Below are positions 52,471-61,786 of a stretch of 64,000 bases of DNA, piece by piece. The DNA comes from Pyramidobacter sp. YE332 (GTDB lineage Bacteria; Synergistota; Synergistia; Synergistales; Dethiosulfovibrionaceae), in NCBI RefSeq assembly GCF_033060595.1, contig NZ_CP133038.1, forward strand, positions 2,604,001 through 2,668,000, written 5' to 3'. The translations under genes and the position numbers were made by a program. The notes below the pieces were generated by a model that searched no databases, was not told where the DNA came from, and saw only the letters and a program-made list of their open reading frames with translations. Every line of letters begins with the position of its first letter. Position 1 is the stretch's first letter.

Positions 52471-53664
52471 CTAGGCCTCGGCCTTTCTTGCACTTGGAAG
52501 GGCGAGGACCAGCAGGATACCAATGACAGCTACGGTACCGGCACAGGTGAAAGCGGCAGTGGTGCCGAGCATCTTGGCGGCGATAGAGCTGGCGATGGAA
52601 CCGGTGCCGAATCCGATCATCGTCAGAGACAAAATGGTGCCGACGTTCTTGGTGCCGAAACGGTCGGCGGCGATCGGCGCAAAGCAGGCCTGGCATCCGC
52701 CGAAGGAGAAACTCAAAAGGCCGAAGCAGGTCACGTACAGAGTTCCCGTCGCCACGCTGAGCAGAGCAACGCCTCCGGCCGTGATCAGAAAACTGAGGGC
52801 AAAGGCAGCTTTGCGTCCGATCTTGTCGCTGATAGTAGGGATAAGGAAGCGGCCCCCGACTTGGCACATGGAAGCAACACTGACACCAAGCGTGGCAAGC
52901 GCAGGAGTCAGCCCCCTGTCGGCGCCGTAGCTGACAAAGATAGCGCTGAGCAGCAGATAGGCGGGGACAGCGCAGAAATATAACCCCATAATGATCCAGA
53001 ATTCTTTGAGGCGAAGCACTTCGCCGACCTCATACTGTTTCTTGGAGGTAACCACAGGCCCCGTGCCCACATAGTCGGACATGAAGCCCGCAGGCGGCAA
53101 TTTCATTGTGATGGTTCCGAGCACGCCGACGCCGGCATAGATGGCGGCGACGATAAGAAAAGCGGTCGTGTAGCCGTAGGTCTTAAGCCAGCTGCTGACG
53201 AAAGGGCTGAAGACAGTTGCGGACATGCCGAGCATCGCCATGGTCAGGCCGGAAGCAAGCCCCTTGCGGTCAACGAACCATTTAGGCATCAGTGAGACAA
53301 TGACGTTGTAGACGATCCCGTCGCCGATACCGAAGAGACCTCCAAAGGTTATGTACATAGCCGAGAACATGTCGGCGGGCAGATAAGCGGAGATGAGCCA
53401 GCCGAGGACCATCAAAACGTAACCGACGACCAGCGTTCTCTTGATGCTGTATTTCTGCTGCATGCGGCCGCCGACAAAGTTGCCGATACAGAAAATGGCG
53501 ATGAAGATGGTAAATGGCAGACTCGCCGTGGGAGAATCCACGTTGAAGTGCTGCATGATGTAGGGTTGAAAGAGGCTGTATGTGTAGCACACTCCCATGA
53601 TCAACATGCAGATCATGCCGAAAAACAATATTGCCCACCTGTTGGAACCGTTTCCCTGGTTCAT
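52471..53664 (-). CDS. MFS transporter (oxalate/formate antiporter-like)
   Basis: The protein has 397 residues with twelve membrane segments. NRWAILFFGMICMLIMGVCYTYSLFQPYI and FGGLFGIGDGIVYNVIVSLMPKWFVDRKGLASGLTMAMLG are typical of the OFA group, which moves small carboxylates. Loop 2-3 reads GGRMQQKYSIKR, and the repeat unit between helices 8 and 9 reads ISDKIGRKAA. It heads the cluster of GrdE-like, GrdB-like, DsbA-like and TetR-GrdB genes, so it likely imports the substrate of that system. The ATG at 53664 follows GGGAGGAAAA. The substrate is probably a small carboxylate or zwitterion. Confidence 0.88.
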   Translation of the reverse strand: MNQGNGSNRWAILFFGMICMLIMGVCYTYSLFQPYIMQHFNVDSPTASLPFTIFIAIFCIGNFVGGRMQQKYSIKRTLVVGYVLMVLGWLISAYLPADMFSAMYITFGGLFGIGDGIVYNVIVSLMPKWFVDRKGLASGLTMAMLGMSATVFSPFVSSWLKTYGYTTAFLIVAAIYAGVGVLGTITMKLPPAGFMSDYVGTGPVVTSKKQYEVGEVLRLKEFWIIMGLYFCAVPAYLLLSAIFVSYGADRGLTPALATLGVSVASMCQVGGRFLIPTISDKIGRKAAFALSFLITAGGVALLSVATGTLYVTCFGLLSFSFGGCQACFAPIAADRFGTKNVGTILSLTMIGFGTGSIASSIAAKMLGTTAAFTCAGTVAVIGILLVLALPSARKAEA

Positions 53665-54191
53665 GATGTTTTCCTCCCGTAACTTGAGATAAGACAAAAG
53701 ACACCTTAGAGGGACGTAAAGTTTTTAGATATAGTGGCATAATGGCAGAATTTTTGCTGCGTTATAAATTTATATATGCTCTATCTACCTCCCGTTTATT
53801 CCCGAACAGCACGTCAAATCGGCCGATCCATTACTTTATGCATGAACATGTTATCCGCTAAAGTTTAAAAATTCATTTTACAAATGCCGCATAATGTAAA
53901 AAAAAAGATACATTTATGGGCGATTGTGAAGTATCTGGCGGAAGGAAAACGTATGTCTTTGGAAAAAAAATTGCTTGACGATGATAATCTTGCAATAAAA
54001 ATTGAAGCAATATTTATTTTCACGTGATATAGGAAAATTATTATTTTCGTAAAGATATCTTGCGGATGATGTCTTTAGCCATGATGAAATCTCATGATAG
54101 AGTATAAAAAGATGAAATTTGTTTTTATGGAAGAATGCAGTTATAGTAGCAAATAGAATATTTTATCCTTCAGTAAAAGCGGGGTGCTTGC
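53665..54191. other. AT-rich divergent intergenic region
   Basis: This 527-base stretch separates the reductase cluster (minus) from the hydratase gene (plus). It is far richer in A and T than both sides. It contains a 12-bp palindrome TATAAATTTATA at about 53763, the sequence AACATGTT near 53845, and two copies of GCATAATG (near 53738 and 53889). Promoters for both directions must lie here. A 24-codon open frame at 53954-54028 has a ribosome-binding site but no recognisable content. Confidence 0.5.
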
Positions 54192-56504
54192 ATGATTACT
54201 TTGATCGACAGGCCGGTGACGCTGTTCGGGGGAACGGCGCTGGTGCCCGAGGCGGAAAAACTCGAGGCGCGGGAACTGAACGCGCGGCTCGCGGAAAAAG
54301 GAATTCACTACGGAGGCGCGCTGCCCGTCGGAAGCGGCGAGGGCACGATGGCCCGCCGCATCGTCGCCGCGCACGATTCCGCTCGGGGCGACGGTCTGAT
54401 GCATTTGAAGTTCGACGCGCTGACTTCGCACGACATCACCTACGTGGCGGCGCTGCAGACGGCCGTCGCCTGCGGGCTGGAGAAGTTCCCCGTGCCCTAC
54501 GTGCTCACCAACTGCCACAACAGCCTCTGCGCCGTGGGCGGCACGATCAACGAGGACGATCACATGTTCGGCCTTACGGCGGCGCGGAAGTTCGGCGGCA
54601 TTTTCGTGCCCCGTCACCTGGCCGTGATCCACCAGTACATGCGCGAGGCCGTGGCCAAAAGCGGCGGCATGATCCTCGGCACCGACAGCCACACCCGCTA
54701 CGGCGCGCTGGGGACGCTGGCCGTCGGCGAAGGCGGGCCGGAAATGGTCAAGCAGCTTCTCGGCCGCACCTACGACTTCGCCTGGCCGGGCGTGATCGCC
54801 GTCTATCTGACCGGCGCGCCACGTCCCGGCGTGGGGCCTCACGACGTGGCGCTGGCGATTTGCGGCGCGGTGTTTAAAAACGGATTCGTGAAAAACAAAG
54901 CGATGGAGTTCGTCGGCCCCGGCGTCTCCAGCTTGAGCGCCGAGTTCCGCCTCGGCGTCGACGTGATGACCACGGAGACGGCCTGCTGGAGTTCGATCTG
55001 GCGCACCGACGAGAAGATCGCCGAATTCTTCCGCGTCCACGGCCGCCCTCAGGACTACGCCCCGCTCGAACCCGACGCGGCGGCCCGTTACGACGGCGCG
55101 CTCGTCGTCGACCTGAGCGCCGTCGAGCCGATGATCGCCGTGCCGTTCCATCCCAGCAACGCCTACACCATCGCCGACTTCAAGGCCAACGCCGGCGACA
55201 TTCTGCGTCAGGCCGAACGGGACGCGCGCGAACTGATGGACAATCCCGAGCTGGACATCGACCTGACCGGCAAGCTGCGCGGCGGAACGTTTCACGTCGA
55301 ACAGGGCGTGATCTGCGGCTGCGCCGGCGGCAACTTCGAAAACCTCGTCGCCGCGGCGCAGATCCTCGACGGCGGCAGCACCGGCTGCGGCAGCTTCGGC
55401 CTCAGCGTCTATCCGTCCAGCATGCCCGTCGGCGAGGCGCTGATGAACGGCGGCTGGATGCAGAAACTACTAAGCGCCGGAGCGGTCAACTATCCGGCCT
55501 TCTGCGGCCCCTGCTTCGGCGCCGGCGAAACGCCCTGCAACCAGGGCTTCAGCGTCAGACACACGACGCGCAACTTCCCCAATCGCGAAGGTTCCAAGCC
55601 CAACGCCGGCCAGTGGTCGGCCGTGGCCCTCATGGACGCGCGCAGCATCGCCGCCACGGCGGCCAACGGCGGCGTGCTCACCAGCGCTTTCGAGTTCGCC
55701 GACCGCCTCGCGGGACACGAGCCGTACGTCTTCGACGGCGAAATTTACGCCAAACGCGTCTATAACGGCTTCGGCAGGCCGCGGCCGGAGACGGCGCTCC
55801 GCTACGGCCCCAACATCAAGCCGTGGCCCGAGATCGCCCCGCTGCCGGAGAACCAGCTGCTGCTGGTCGCCTCGGTGATCGACGATCCCGTCACCACCAC
55901 CGACGAGCTGATCCCTTCCGGCGAAACTTCGTCGCTGCGCAGCAACCCGCTCAAGCTGGCCGAGTTCACGCTGCAGCGCAAGGATCCAAATTACGTGCCC
56001 GCGGCCAAGAGGGCGAAAGCGCTCGAAGAAGCGCGCGCCGCGGCGGTGAAAGACGGCGGCGAGATGCCCGCGGAGCTGAAAAAACTGCTCGACCTCGCCG
56101 GGATCGCCGCCGAACGCGTCGGCCTCGGCAGCCTCGTCTGCGCCGTCAAACCCGGCGACGGCTCGGCGCGCGAGCAGGCCGCCAGCAGCCAGAAAATGCT
56201 GGGCGGCCAGGCCAACGTGGCCCGCGAGTACGCCACCAAGCGCTACCGCAGCAACCTCGTCAACTGGGGCATGGCCCCGTGGATCGTCGGCGACGCAGAC
56301 CGCGCCAAGTTCAAAACCGGCGCCTGGCTTTTCATCCCCGGCGTGAAGGCGTTCGTGAGCGGCGACGGCACGGAGATCGAAGCCGAACTGCTCGACGGCG
56401 GAACGCGCCTCCCCGTGACGCTGTCGCTGCCCGGCGTCACGCGCGGCGAACGGGACATGCTCCTCGCCGGCTGTCTGATGAACGCGTATCGCAACGACAA
56501 GTAG
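54192..56504 (+). CDS. Aconitase-family hydratase (YbhJ-like)
   Basis: The protein has 770 residues. Iron-sulfur and substrate motifs of the aconitase superfamily are visible: LTSHDITYVAAL, ILGTDSHTRYGALGTLAVGEGG (residues 173-196), VICGCAGGNFENL near 376, and FCGPCFGAGETP near 434, which give the three cluster cysteines. RSNPLKLAEF is the C-terminal swivel-domain segment. It is related to the uncharacterised hydratase YbhJ rather than AcnA/AcnB. The substrate is probably a hydroxy-acid. The ATG at 54192 has only GCGGGG as a weak ribosome-binding site. A strong terminator follows. Confidence 0.87.
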   Translation: MITLIDRPVTLFGGTALVPEAEKLEARELNARLAEKGIHYGGALPVGSGEGTMARRIVAAHDSARGDGLMHLKFDALTSHDITYVAALQTAVACGLEKFPVPYVLTNCHNSLCAVGGTINEDDHMFGLTAARKFGGIFVPRHLAVIHQYMREAVAKSGGMILGTDSHTRYGALGTLAVGEGGPEMVKQLLGRTYDFAWPGVIAVYLTGAPRPGVGPHDVALAICGAVFKNGFVKNKAMEFVGPGVSSLSAEFRLGVDVMTTETACWSSIWRTDEKIAEFFRVHGRPQDYAPLEPDAAARYDGALVVDLSAVEPMIAVPFHPSNAYTIADFKANAGDILRQAERDARELMDNPELDIDLTGKLRGGTFHVEQGVICGCAGGNFENLVAAAQILDGGSTGCGSFGLSVYPSSMPVGEALMNGGWMQKLLSAGAVNYPAFCGPCFGAGETPCNQGFSVRHTTRNFPNREGSKPNAGQWSAVALMDARSIAATAANGGVLTSAFEFADRLAGHEPYVFDGEIYAKRVYNGFGRPRPETALRYGPNIKPWPEIAPLPENQLLLVASVIDDPVTTTDELIPSGETSSLRSNPLKLAEFTLQRKDPNYVPAAKRAKALEEARAAAVKDGGEMPAELKKLLDLAGIAAERVGLGSLVCAVKPGDGSAREQAASSQKMLGGQANVAREYATKRYRSNLVNWGMAPWIVGDADRAKFKTGAWLFIPGVKAFVSGDGTEIEAELLDGGTRLPVTLSLPGVTRGERDMLLAGCLMNAYRNDK

Positions 56505-56520
56505 CCATAGCAGAGGAAAT

Positions 56521-56571
56521 AAAAGCCGAAGCTTCCGGAGGATAAAATAATCTCTGAAAGCTTCGGCTTTT
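56521..56571 (+). terminator. Terminator of the hydratase gene
   Basis: AAAAGCCGAAGCTT pairs with AAGCTTCGGCTTTT; the T tract follows. Confidence 0.8.
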
Positions 56572-56748
56572 CGAAGACCATGCCTATGGCTGCTCCGGCT
56601 CCTGCTTGTGCTTACGGCGCCGCTGGCTTTACGATGAAAAAGTACACCAAAATGGGATGGTTCTCCCGCGTACTCAAGGCGGTCGTTTTTGTTCTCTGGG
56701 CGCCGTTGGTTTTGAACTATCTCCATCAGGACGAGATACTTTGTGAAA

Positions 56749-56805
56749 ACAACACGTTCCCCCAATGCTGCCGATCGGCAGCGTTGGGGGAACGTGTTGT
56801 TTTTG
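56749..56805. terminator. Strong bidirectional terminator
   Basis: A stem of about 20 pairs (AACACGTTCCCCCAA.GCTGCC) closes a small loop and is followed by TTTTT on the plus side and by A/T-rich sequence on the other. It lies behind the LysR gene. Confidence 0.8.
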
Positions 56806-56887
56806 GTCGACCCCTCTCGAATGATGCGACGTTTCTTTTCGCGAAAGCGCCGCGGCGATTTCAAAATATCACAGCGGGGGTGGAAAA

Positions 56888-57766
56888 TCAATTTTCGCTC
56901 CGCTGGCCCCGTTCGCGCAGAAAATCCCAGAAGGCTCTGACGGCGCGAAGCTGCAGCGAGGCGGCGCGGCAGTAAGCCCGCGTGTCGCGGCGCAGTTCGC
57001 GTTTGCCGGAAGCGAAAACGAGCCGCGCGCGGAACAGATCCGGGCAGCCCTGTACGTCGAGCCCGGAAAGCAGGCTGTAGCCCAGCCCGCGCCGCACCAT
57101 CTCCACGCAGATGTCGGAACGATCGACGACGGTGGAAACGCGCGGCGGCCGGCGGTAGCGCTCCGTCCACCAGCGGTGCAGTTCAGCTTCCAGCGGCGCG
57201 TCGGTGGTGATGCGGATCTGGGGCAGGTCGGGCAGGCGCTCCAGCTCGACGGGCGCGGCGCTGACGATATAATAGTAAGGATCGGCGTCGAGAGGCAAAC
57301 TTTCTTCCGGCCAATCGAACGGTCCGCGCACGATGGCCACGTGGACTTCACCCGCGCTCAGGCGGCGCGCCTGAGCGGCGCTGTGCCCGGTGACGACGTG
57401 GACGTCCGCGCCGCGGCAGCGGGCGGAGAATTCTTTGAGGATCCCCGGCAGGCAGGCTCGCGCGTAGGCGTTGGCGCAGGCCAGGCGGATCGTGCCGCGC
57501 ACGTCGGCGCCGCGGTTGTCGATGTATTCGCGCAGCGCCTGCAAACGCTGCAGTTCCTCGGCGGCGTAACGGGCCAGCGCTTCGCCTTCGGCGCTCAGCT
57601 CGACGCCGCGCGCTCCGCGGACGACGATAGCGCAGTTCAGCTCCCGCTCGATCTGCTGGATGCGCCGCGTCACGGCCGGCTGGGTGACGTACAGCCTCTG
57701 CGCCGCGCGCGTGAGATTTTTTTCCGCCGCCAGCGCCGTCAGCAGTGTCCAATCCTTCTCGTTCAT
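56888..57766 (-). CDS. LysR-family transcriptional regulator
   Basis: The protein has 292 residues. Residues 1-60 are the helix-turn-helix (DWTLLTALAAEKNLTRAAQRLYVTQPAVTRRIQQIERELN), and the rest is the effector-binding domain starting at GTIRLACANAYARACLPGIL. LysR proteins sense small metabolites and often regulate a divergent neighbour. The divergent neighbour here is the GNAT gene at 57939, but the function of that is unknown. The ATG at 57766 follows AGGAGGCGAGG. Confidence 0.92.
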   Translation of the reverse strand: MNEKDWTLLTALAAEKNLTRAAQRLYVTQPAVTRRIQQIERELNCAIVVRGARGVELSAEGEALARYAAEELQRLQALREYIDNRGADVRGTIRLACANAYARACLPGILKEFSARCRGADVHVVTGHSAAQARRLSAGEVHVAIVRGPFDWPEESLPLDADPYYYIVSAAPVELERLPDLPQIRITTDAPLEAELHRWWTERYRRPPRVSTVVDRSDICVEMVRRGLGYSLLSGLDVQGCPDLFRARLVFASGKRELRRDTRAYCRAASLQLRAVRAFWDFLRERGQRSEN

Positions 57767-57938
57767 GCACCTCGCCTCCTTTTTTCCGCTTCATTGTAGC
57801 AGTCTTTCCTCCAAACGGCGCTATTGCGCCAAACGGAAAAGAAGGATGACGTCGGCATGGGGGCGCGCCGCGCCCGGTTCCCTTCCGCGTCCTTTCGTGC
57901 TAAACTGGGCGCAGTCTGCGAAGGGGGGCGAGTTCCGC

Positions 57939-58529
57939 ATGATACGAAGAGCGACGGGACGCGACATCGACGCGGTGCAGCAGATCTACATGGAGCTGTT
58001 CGCCTGGGAGCGCCGTCACGAGGCGTACTCCAAATGGGTGTCGGGCGTTTATCCCGACCGCACGACGGTGCGCCGCGCCGTCGCCAAGCAGGAAATGTAC
58101 GCGCTCTGGGACGAGAAGGGCGAGGGCAAAAAAATTTACGCGGCCATGGCGATCAGCCGGGAGCAGCCCGAGGACTACGCCCGCGTGAACTGGAAGTTCC
58201 GCGCTCTGCCGCGGTCGGTTGTGGTTGTGCGGGCGCTGTGCGTTTCGCCGCTGCGCTTTCGCGAAGGGCTGGGCACGCAGATGATGCACTTCGTCATGGA
58301 GACGGCTTCCCGCATGCGCTGCCGTGCCGTGAGATTCGACGTGTGGTCGGGCAACGTGCCCGCCGTGAGTCTGTGCGAAAAGCTGGGCTTCCGTTGCGCC
58401 GGCAGGAAGAACGCGGTGCGCTTCGGAGCCGGAGCCGACGAGCGGGCCTATTACGAATGGGCGCCCGCGGGCGGCGAAGGGAACGGGACCGGAAGGGCCT
58501 CCTTCGTGGGTTCGCGGGGAAACGCCTGA
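57939..58529 (+). CDS. GNAT-family N-acetyltransferase
   Basis: The protein has 196 residues. IRRATGRDIDAVQQIYMELF is the typical first strand and helix, VVVVRALCVSPLRFREGLGTQMMHFVME holds the acetyl-CoA loop (RxxGxG-like, here REGLGTQ), and FDVWSGNVPAVSLCEKLGFRCAGR is the last motif. It transfers an acetyl group to an unknown amine. The ATG at 57939 follows AAGGGGGGCGAG. It is divergent from the LysR gene and has its own terminator. Confidence 0.88.
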   Translation: MIRRATGRDIDAVQQIYMELFAWERRHEAYSKWVSGVYPDRTTVRRAVAKQEMYALWDEKGEGKKIYAAMAISREQPEDYARVNWKFRALPRSVVVVRALCVSPLRFREGLGTQMMHFVMETASRMRCRAVRFDVWSGNVPAVSLCEKLGFRCAGRKNAVRFGAGADERAYYEWAPAGGEGNGTGRASFVGSRGNA

Positions 58530-58609
58530 AAAAGGCTCGCCATGCCATAACGTTCCGCATCGGGCGTTCGCCGGGGCGGATCGGGTGCTGGCTGCGACGA
58601 AAACGACAA

Positions 58610-58651
58610 AACCGCGCTCCGAAATTTTGTTTTTCGGGGCGCGGTTTTTTG
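58610..58651 (+). terminator. Terminator of the GNAT gene
   Basis: ACCGCGC.CCGAAA pairs with TTTCGG.GCGCGGT and is followed by six Ts. Confidence 0.85.
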
Positions 58652-58815
58652 CGCGGCGGGGCGTGTCTCTGCCGCCGATGAAGAACTCGGCGCCGGCATG
58701 GCTTTTTCGATTGCGGAATTGAAGGGGAGCGTGTAGAATAACGACACTGGGCTGAAACAAAAATTTAAATACGATCGGATAATCTTTTAAGAGTTTATTT
58801 TAAGGAGGTTGGGTG

Positions 58816-60000
58816 ATGGATCCGAAACAGAAAATTGCCGCTGCGGTGGAACGTCTTGCCCCCGAGCTGATCGCGCTGAGCCATGAGGTACACGCTCATC
58901 CCGAGCTGGGCATGCGGGAACGCCAGGCCGTGGCCTGGCAGAAGACGCTGCTGGAAAAATACGGCTTCGTCGTCGAAAATCCCTGCTGCGGGCTCGACAC
59001 GGCGTACCGCGCCGTTAAGGGCACGCCGGGCAAAGGGCCGCAGATCGGCTTTCTGTCCGAATACGACGCGCTCAACGGCCTTGGTCACGCCTGCGGACAC
59101 AACATGATCTGCGCGGCCTCCTGCGGCGCGGCTATCGCGCTGGCCGAAGCGCTGGAAGGCAGGGAGGGCGCGGTCGTCCTCTTCGGCACGCCGGCCGAGG
59201 AGACGAGCGGCGGCAAGATCGCCATGGCCGACGCCGGGGCGTTCGACGGGCTCGACTGCGCCATGATGTTCCATCCCAGTCCCAGCGAAAATCTCGTCGG
59301 CGCCGGCAGCCTGGCCGTCACCGACGTGTTCGTCGAGTTTCACGGCACGTCGGCCCATTCCTCGCGCCCCGCTCTCGGCGTCAACGCGCTGACCTCGACG
59401 CTGCACCTGTTTGCGGCCGTCAACGCCCAGCTCCATCTCTGGCCCAACAAGAGCAAGATCAACGGCATCATCACCGCCGGCGGCACGGCCCCGAACATCA
59501 TCCCCGAGTTCAGCGCCTGCGCGTTCTCCATTCGCGCCGAGAAGCTGAACCAGCTCAGGCCGATGTACGCCGATCTCGAGCGTCTGGCGCGGGCCGCCGC
59601 GGCCATGACCGGAGCGGAGCTGAAGATCGTCCATACGCCGTTCTGCTCCGAGCGCTATCCGAACCGGCCGCTGGACGAGACTTTCAAGGCCAACATGGAA
59701 GCGCTGGGCGAGCCCATGTCATGGCCCGAGCCCGACCGCATGAGCGGCTCGTCGGACATCGGCAACGTGTCGGTGCGCACGCCGTCGATCCATCCCTATC
59801 TGTCGCTGCACGCGCCTGGCGTCGGCGGCCACACGACCGAGCTGCGCGAAGCCGCCGTGTCTCGCCGCGCCGACGAGGTGGTGCTGCTGGCCGCCAAGGG
59901 GCTGGCCATGACCGGCCTCGACGTGTTCCAGTCGCCGGAGCTGCGCGCCGCGATGAAGGCCGATTTCGAGCGGAACGCCCTGCCGAACAAGGCGCGCTGA
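58816..60000 (+). CDS. M20-family amidohydrolase (AbgB-like)
   Basis: The protein has 394 residues. ALSHEVHAHPELGMRE, the metal-binding GLGHACGHNMICAASCGAA and GTPAEETSGGKIAM are in order, with a dimerisation domain from FHGTSAHSSRPALGVNALTS on, and SGSSDIGNVS and HTTELREAA in the last part. Members remove acyl groups from amino acids or p-aminobenzoyl-glutamate. It likely serves in use of peptides or acylated amino acids. The ATG at 58816 follows AAGGAGGT; a GTG at 58813 is one codon upstream. A second M20 gene begins beyond the right end of the window. Confidence 0.93.
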   Translation: MDPKQKIAAAVERLAPELIALSHEVHAHPELGMRERQAVAWQKTLLEKYGFVVENPCCGLDTAYRAVKGTPGKGPQIGFLSEYDALNGLGHACGHNMICAASCGAAIALAEALEGREGAVVLFGTPAEETSGGKIAMADAGAFDGLDCAMMFHPSPSENLVGAGSLAVTDVFVEFHGTSAHSSRPALGVNALTSTLHLFAAVNAQLHLWPNKSKINGIITAGGTAPNIIPEFSACAFSIRAEKLNQLRPMYADLERLARAAAAMTGAELKIVHTPFCSERYPNRPLDETFKANMEALGEPMSWPEPDRMSGSSDIGNVSVRTPSIHPYLSLHAPGVGGHTTELREAAVSRRADEVVLLAAKGLAMTGLDVFQSPELRAAMKADFERNALPNKAR

Positions 60001-60093
60001 ATCTTTGAGAAGCGCGGCGATCTTGTGAGCGGCCGACATCGTCGCGACAGCGCCGGAAAATGATTTGCCGGCGCTGCCGTGACGATTTATAAT

Positions 60094-60656
60094 TCAATGG
60101 GTGAGGATTTCGTAAGCTTGGTCGATCTGCGCCAGCCGCCGTTCGCCGGTTCCGTCGGGGGCGGCGCCGGACGCAGGACGATCGGCATGTTCCGCGGCGA
60201 CGAGCTCGCGATAGCGCCTTTTGATGTCGCTTTGCGAAGCGTCGCTGCCGAGGCCGAAAATCCCCAGCGCCCACCGGCGCGAAGCGAAGCGCGGCGCTCC
60301 GGCGTCGAATTTTCTTCGGGAGCGCGCGGCGCTGGGGAGGCGCCGCCGCTTTTGCGGGGCGGCGAAGTTCCGGCGCACGCGTTGAGCAGGGAGATGCCGA
60401 CCCAAACGCCGGCGGCGGCGATGAGCAGCCACATGACGACGGTACCGACGACGCCGAAAAGGGCGAAAAAGCCGCTGCAGAGCTTCCAGGCGAGTCCGAG
60501 CAGGCCGAAGAGCCCGTCGACGACGATCAGATGAAGCAGGCGGAACGGCAGCTTGACCAGGAACCAGACGAGGCTGAAAAAAACGCTCACGAGCGTGGGG
60601 ATCAGCCAGAGAACGAAGAGCACGCCGACGATGCCGCCGAGGAGTCCAAGACGCAT
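60094..60656 (-). pseudogene. Membrane-anchored J-domain protein, frameshifted
   Basis: The first frame (from 60656) has two hydrophobic segments, LLGGIVGVLFVLWLIPTLVS and VVGTVVMWLLIAAAGVWVGI, then a Pro/Ala/Ser-rich linker. The J domain continues in another frame: LGIFGLGSDASQSDIKRRYRELVAAEHADR to QIDQAYEILTH at 60094. The one-base change lies between about 60260 and 60370. Even if the frame is restored, the central HPD triplet that stimulates DnaK reads HAD. The protein is therefore either a pseudogene or a degenerate J protein. The ribosome-binding site AAAGGAG lies before a TTG at 60659 and the ATG at 60656. Confidence 0.65.
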
Positions 60657-60807
60657 CAAGGGAACCACTCCTTTGGAGGAGACTAAGGGAAACGGCCTCT
60701 ATTGTAGCGTAAAGTGGAACGAAAAAGAATCTTTCCGGCCGGCGCAGCGGCGGTTTGCCGCCGCCCGCATCGGGATGATGGCGCGTATCTGAACGGAGGA
60801 TGCCCCG

Positions 60808-61572
60808 GTGAACAAAAGAGAGTTCCTCGCCCTGCTGCGGCGCAAGGCGGCGGGATTGGCGGCGGTGGTCGTGGCGGCTTGCGCGATCGCGGCGGCGATG
60901 TTCGCCGTGTATGAGGCGGCGTTGTGGCTGCTGCCCGAAGATGTTGCCGGGCGATGGCAGTCGTTCGTCGGGCAGTTTTTCGCCGATCCGCGGAGTTTTC
61001 GCGACCTGCTGCTGCGCAAGGGCGGGGCGGCGCCGTGGTTTTTTGTCGGCGTACAGGTGCTGCAGGTGTTGTTCGCGCCGATCCCCGGCCAGGCAGTGGC
61101 GCTGGCCGGCGGTTTCGTGTTCGGCTTCTGGAAAGGCTGGGCGCTGACGACGCTGGGACTGGCGCTGGGCAGTCTGCTCGCCATGCTGTTGGCGCGTCTG
61201 CTGGGAGAGAGATTCGTGCGCCGCCTTGTGCCCGACGGCGTGATGAAGCGTTTCGACTCGCTGCTGACGAAAGGCGGCTACACGATGTTCTTCATGATCT
61301 TCCTGCTGCCGGCGCTGCCCGACGACGCGGTGTGTTTCATCGCCGGCATGACGAAACTGAGACTGCTGCCGCTGTCGCTGGTCTGCCTGCTGGGGCGCGC
61401 TCCCGGCATGGCGGTGCTGTCGCTGCTGGGGTCCGAGCTGACCTCGGGGCTGACGGTGGGCGTGAAGGTCCTGTTCACGGCGCTGATGGTCCTTTCGATC
61501 CCGCTGTGGATCTTCTGGGAGATCATCGAAGAAAAGATCCGCGCGTTGGTCATAAAGCCGCGCCGGAAGTAA
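60808..61572 (+). CDS. TVP38/TMEM64-family membrane protein
   Basis: The protein has 254 residues with about five to six membrane segments. APIPGQAVALAGGFVFGFWKGWALTTLGLALGSLLAMLLARLLG is the family core, with FLLPALPDDAVCFIAGMTKLRLLPLSLVCLLGRAPGM as the second half; both form the re-entrant loops of the DedA/VTT fold. Related proteins move phospholipids or support envelope homeostasis. The start is GTG at 60808 after CGGAGGATG. It is divergent from the J-domain gene. The role is not known. Confidence 0.9.
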   Translation: MNKREFLALLRRKAAGLAAVVVAACAIAAAMFAVYEAALWLLPEDVAGRWQSFVGQFFADPRSFRDLLLRKGGAAPWFFVGVQVLQVLFAPIPGQAVALAGGFVFGFWKGWALTTLGLALGSLLAMLLARLLGERFVRRLVPDGVMKRFDSLLTKGGYTMFFMIFLLPALPDDAVCFIAGMTKLRLLPLSLVCLLGRAPGMAVLSLLGSELTSGLTVGVKVLFTALMVLSIPLWIFWEIIEEKIRALVIKPRRK

Positions 61573-61707
61573 CGCCTTGCGGAGCGGTACTTCCAAGACA
61601 GACACGTCGGCTTCGCCCCTTGTCCGAAAACGGGGCTCGGTCAATCGCGCCGAGGTCGTTGCGCTCTGCGAGGGAACGCCGCTTTATCTCAGGCCGCACT
61701 CAACCGA

Positions 61708-61768
61708 TTTTAAAACGACGTCGGACGCTGGCTGGCTCATGCAGCCGTCGTCCGACGTCGTTTATTTA
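61708..61768 (-). terminator. Terminator of the DUF4143 ATPase gene
   Basis: A 15-bp stem (AAACGACGTCGGACG and its inverse) with an 18-base loop is followed on the minus strand by TTTT. Confidence 0.75.
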
Positions 61769-61786
61769 CGGCACTCTGGCTTTGCT

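Larger units (their letters stand above)
56505..56887. other. Intergenic region with two terminators
   Basis: The stretch holds two strong hairpins, one for the hydratase and one probably for the convergent LysR gene. Between them (56580-56750) a short open frame reads MKKYTKMGWFSRVLKAVVFVLWAPLVLNYLHQ, which looks like a membrane-protein tail but lacks a convincing start and runs into the second hairpin. I treat it as a gene remnant at most. Confidence 0.4.

Noticed and set aside
53954-54028. 24-codon open frame with a good ribosome-binding site in the divergent region upstream of the hydratase
   Set aside because: Too short and without any recognisable feature; chance occurrence in AT-rich DNA cannot be excluded.
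56580-56975. Plus-strand open frame with a hydrophobic segment behind the hydratase gene
   Set aside because: It runs through a terminator hairpin and into the LysR gene on the other strand; the start is unconvincing.
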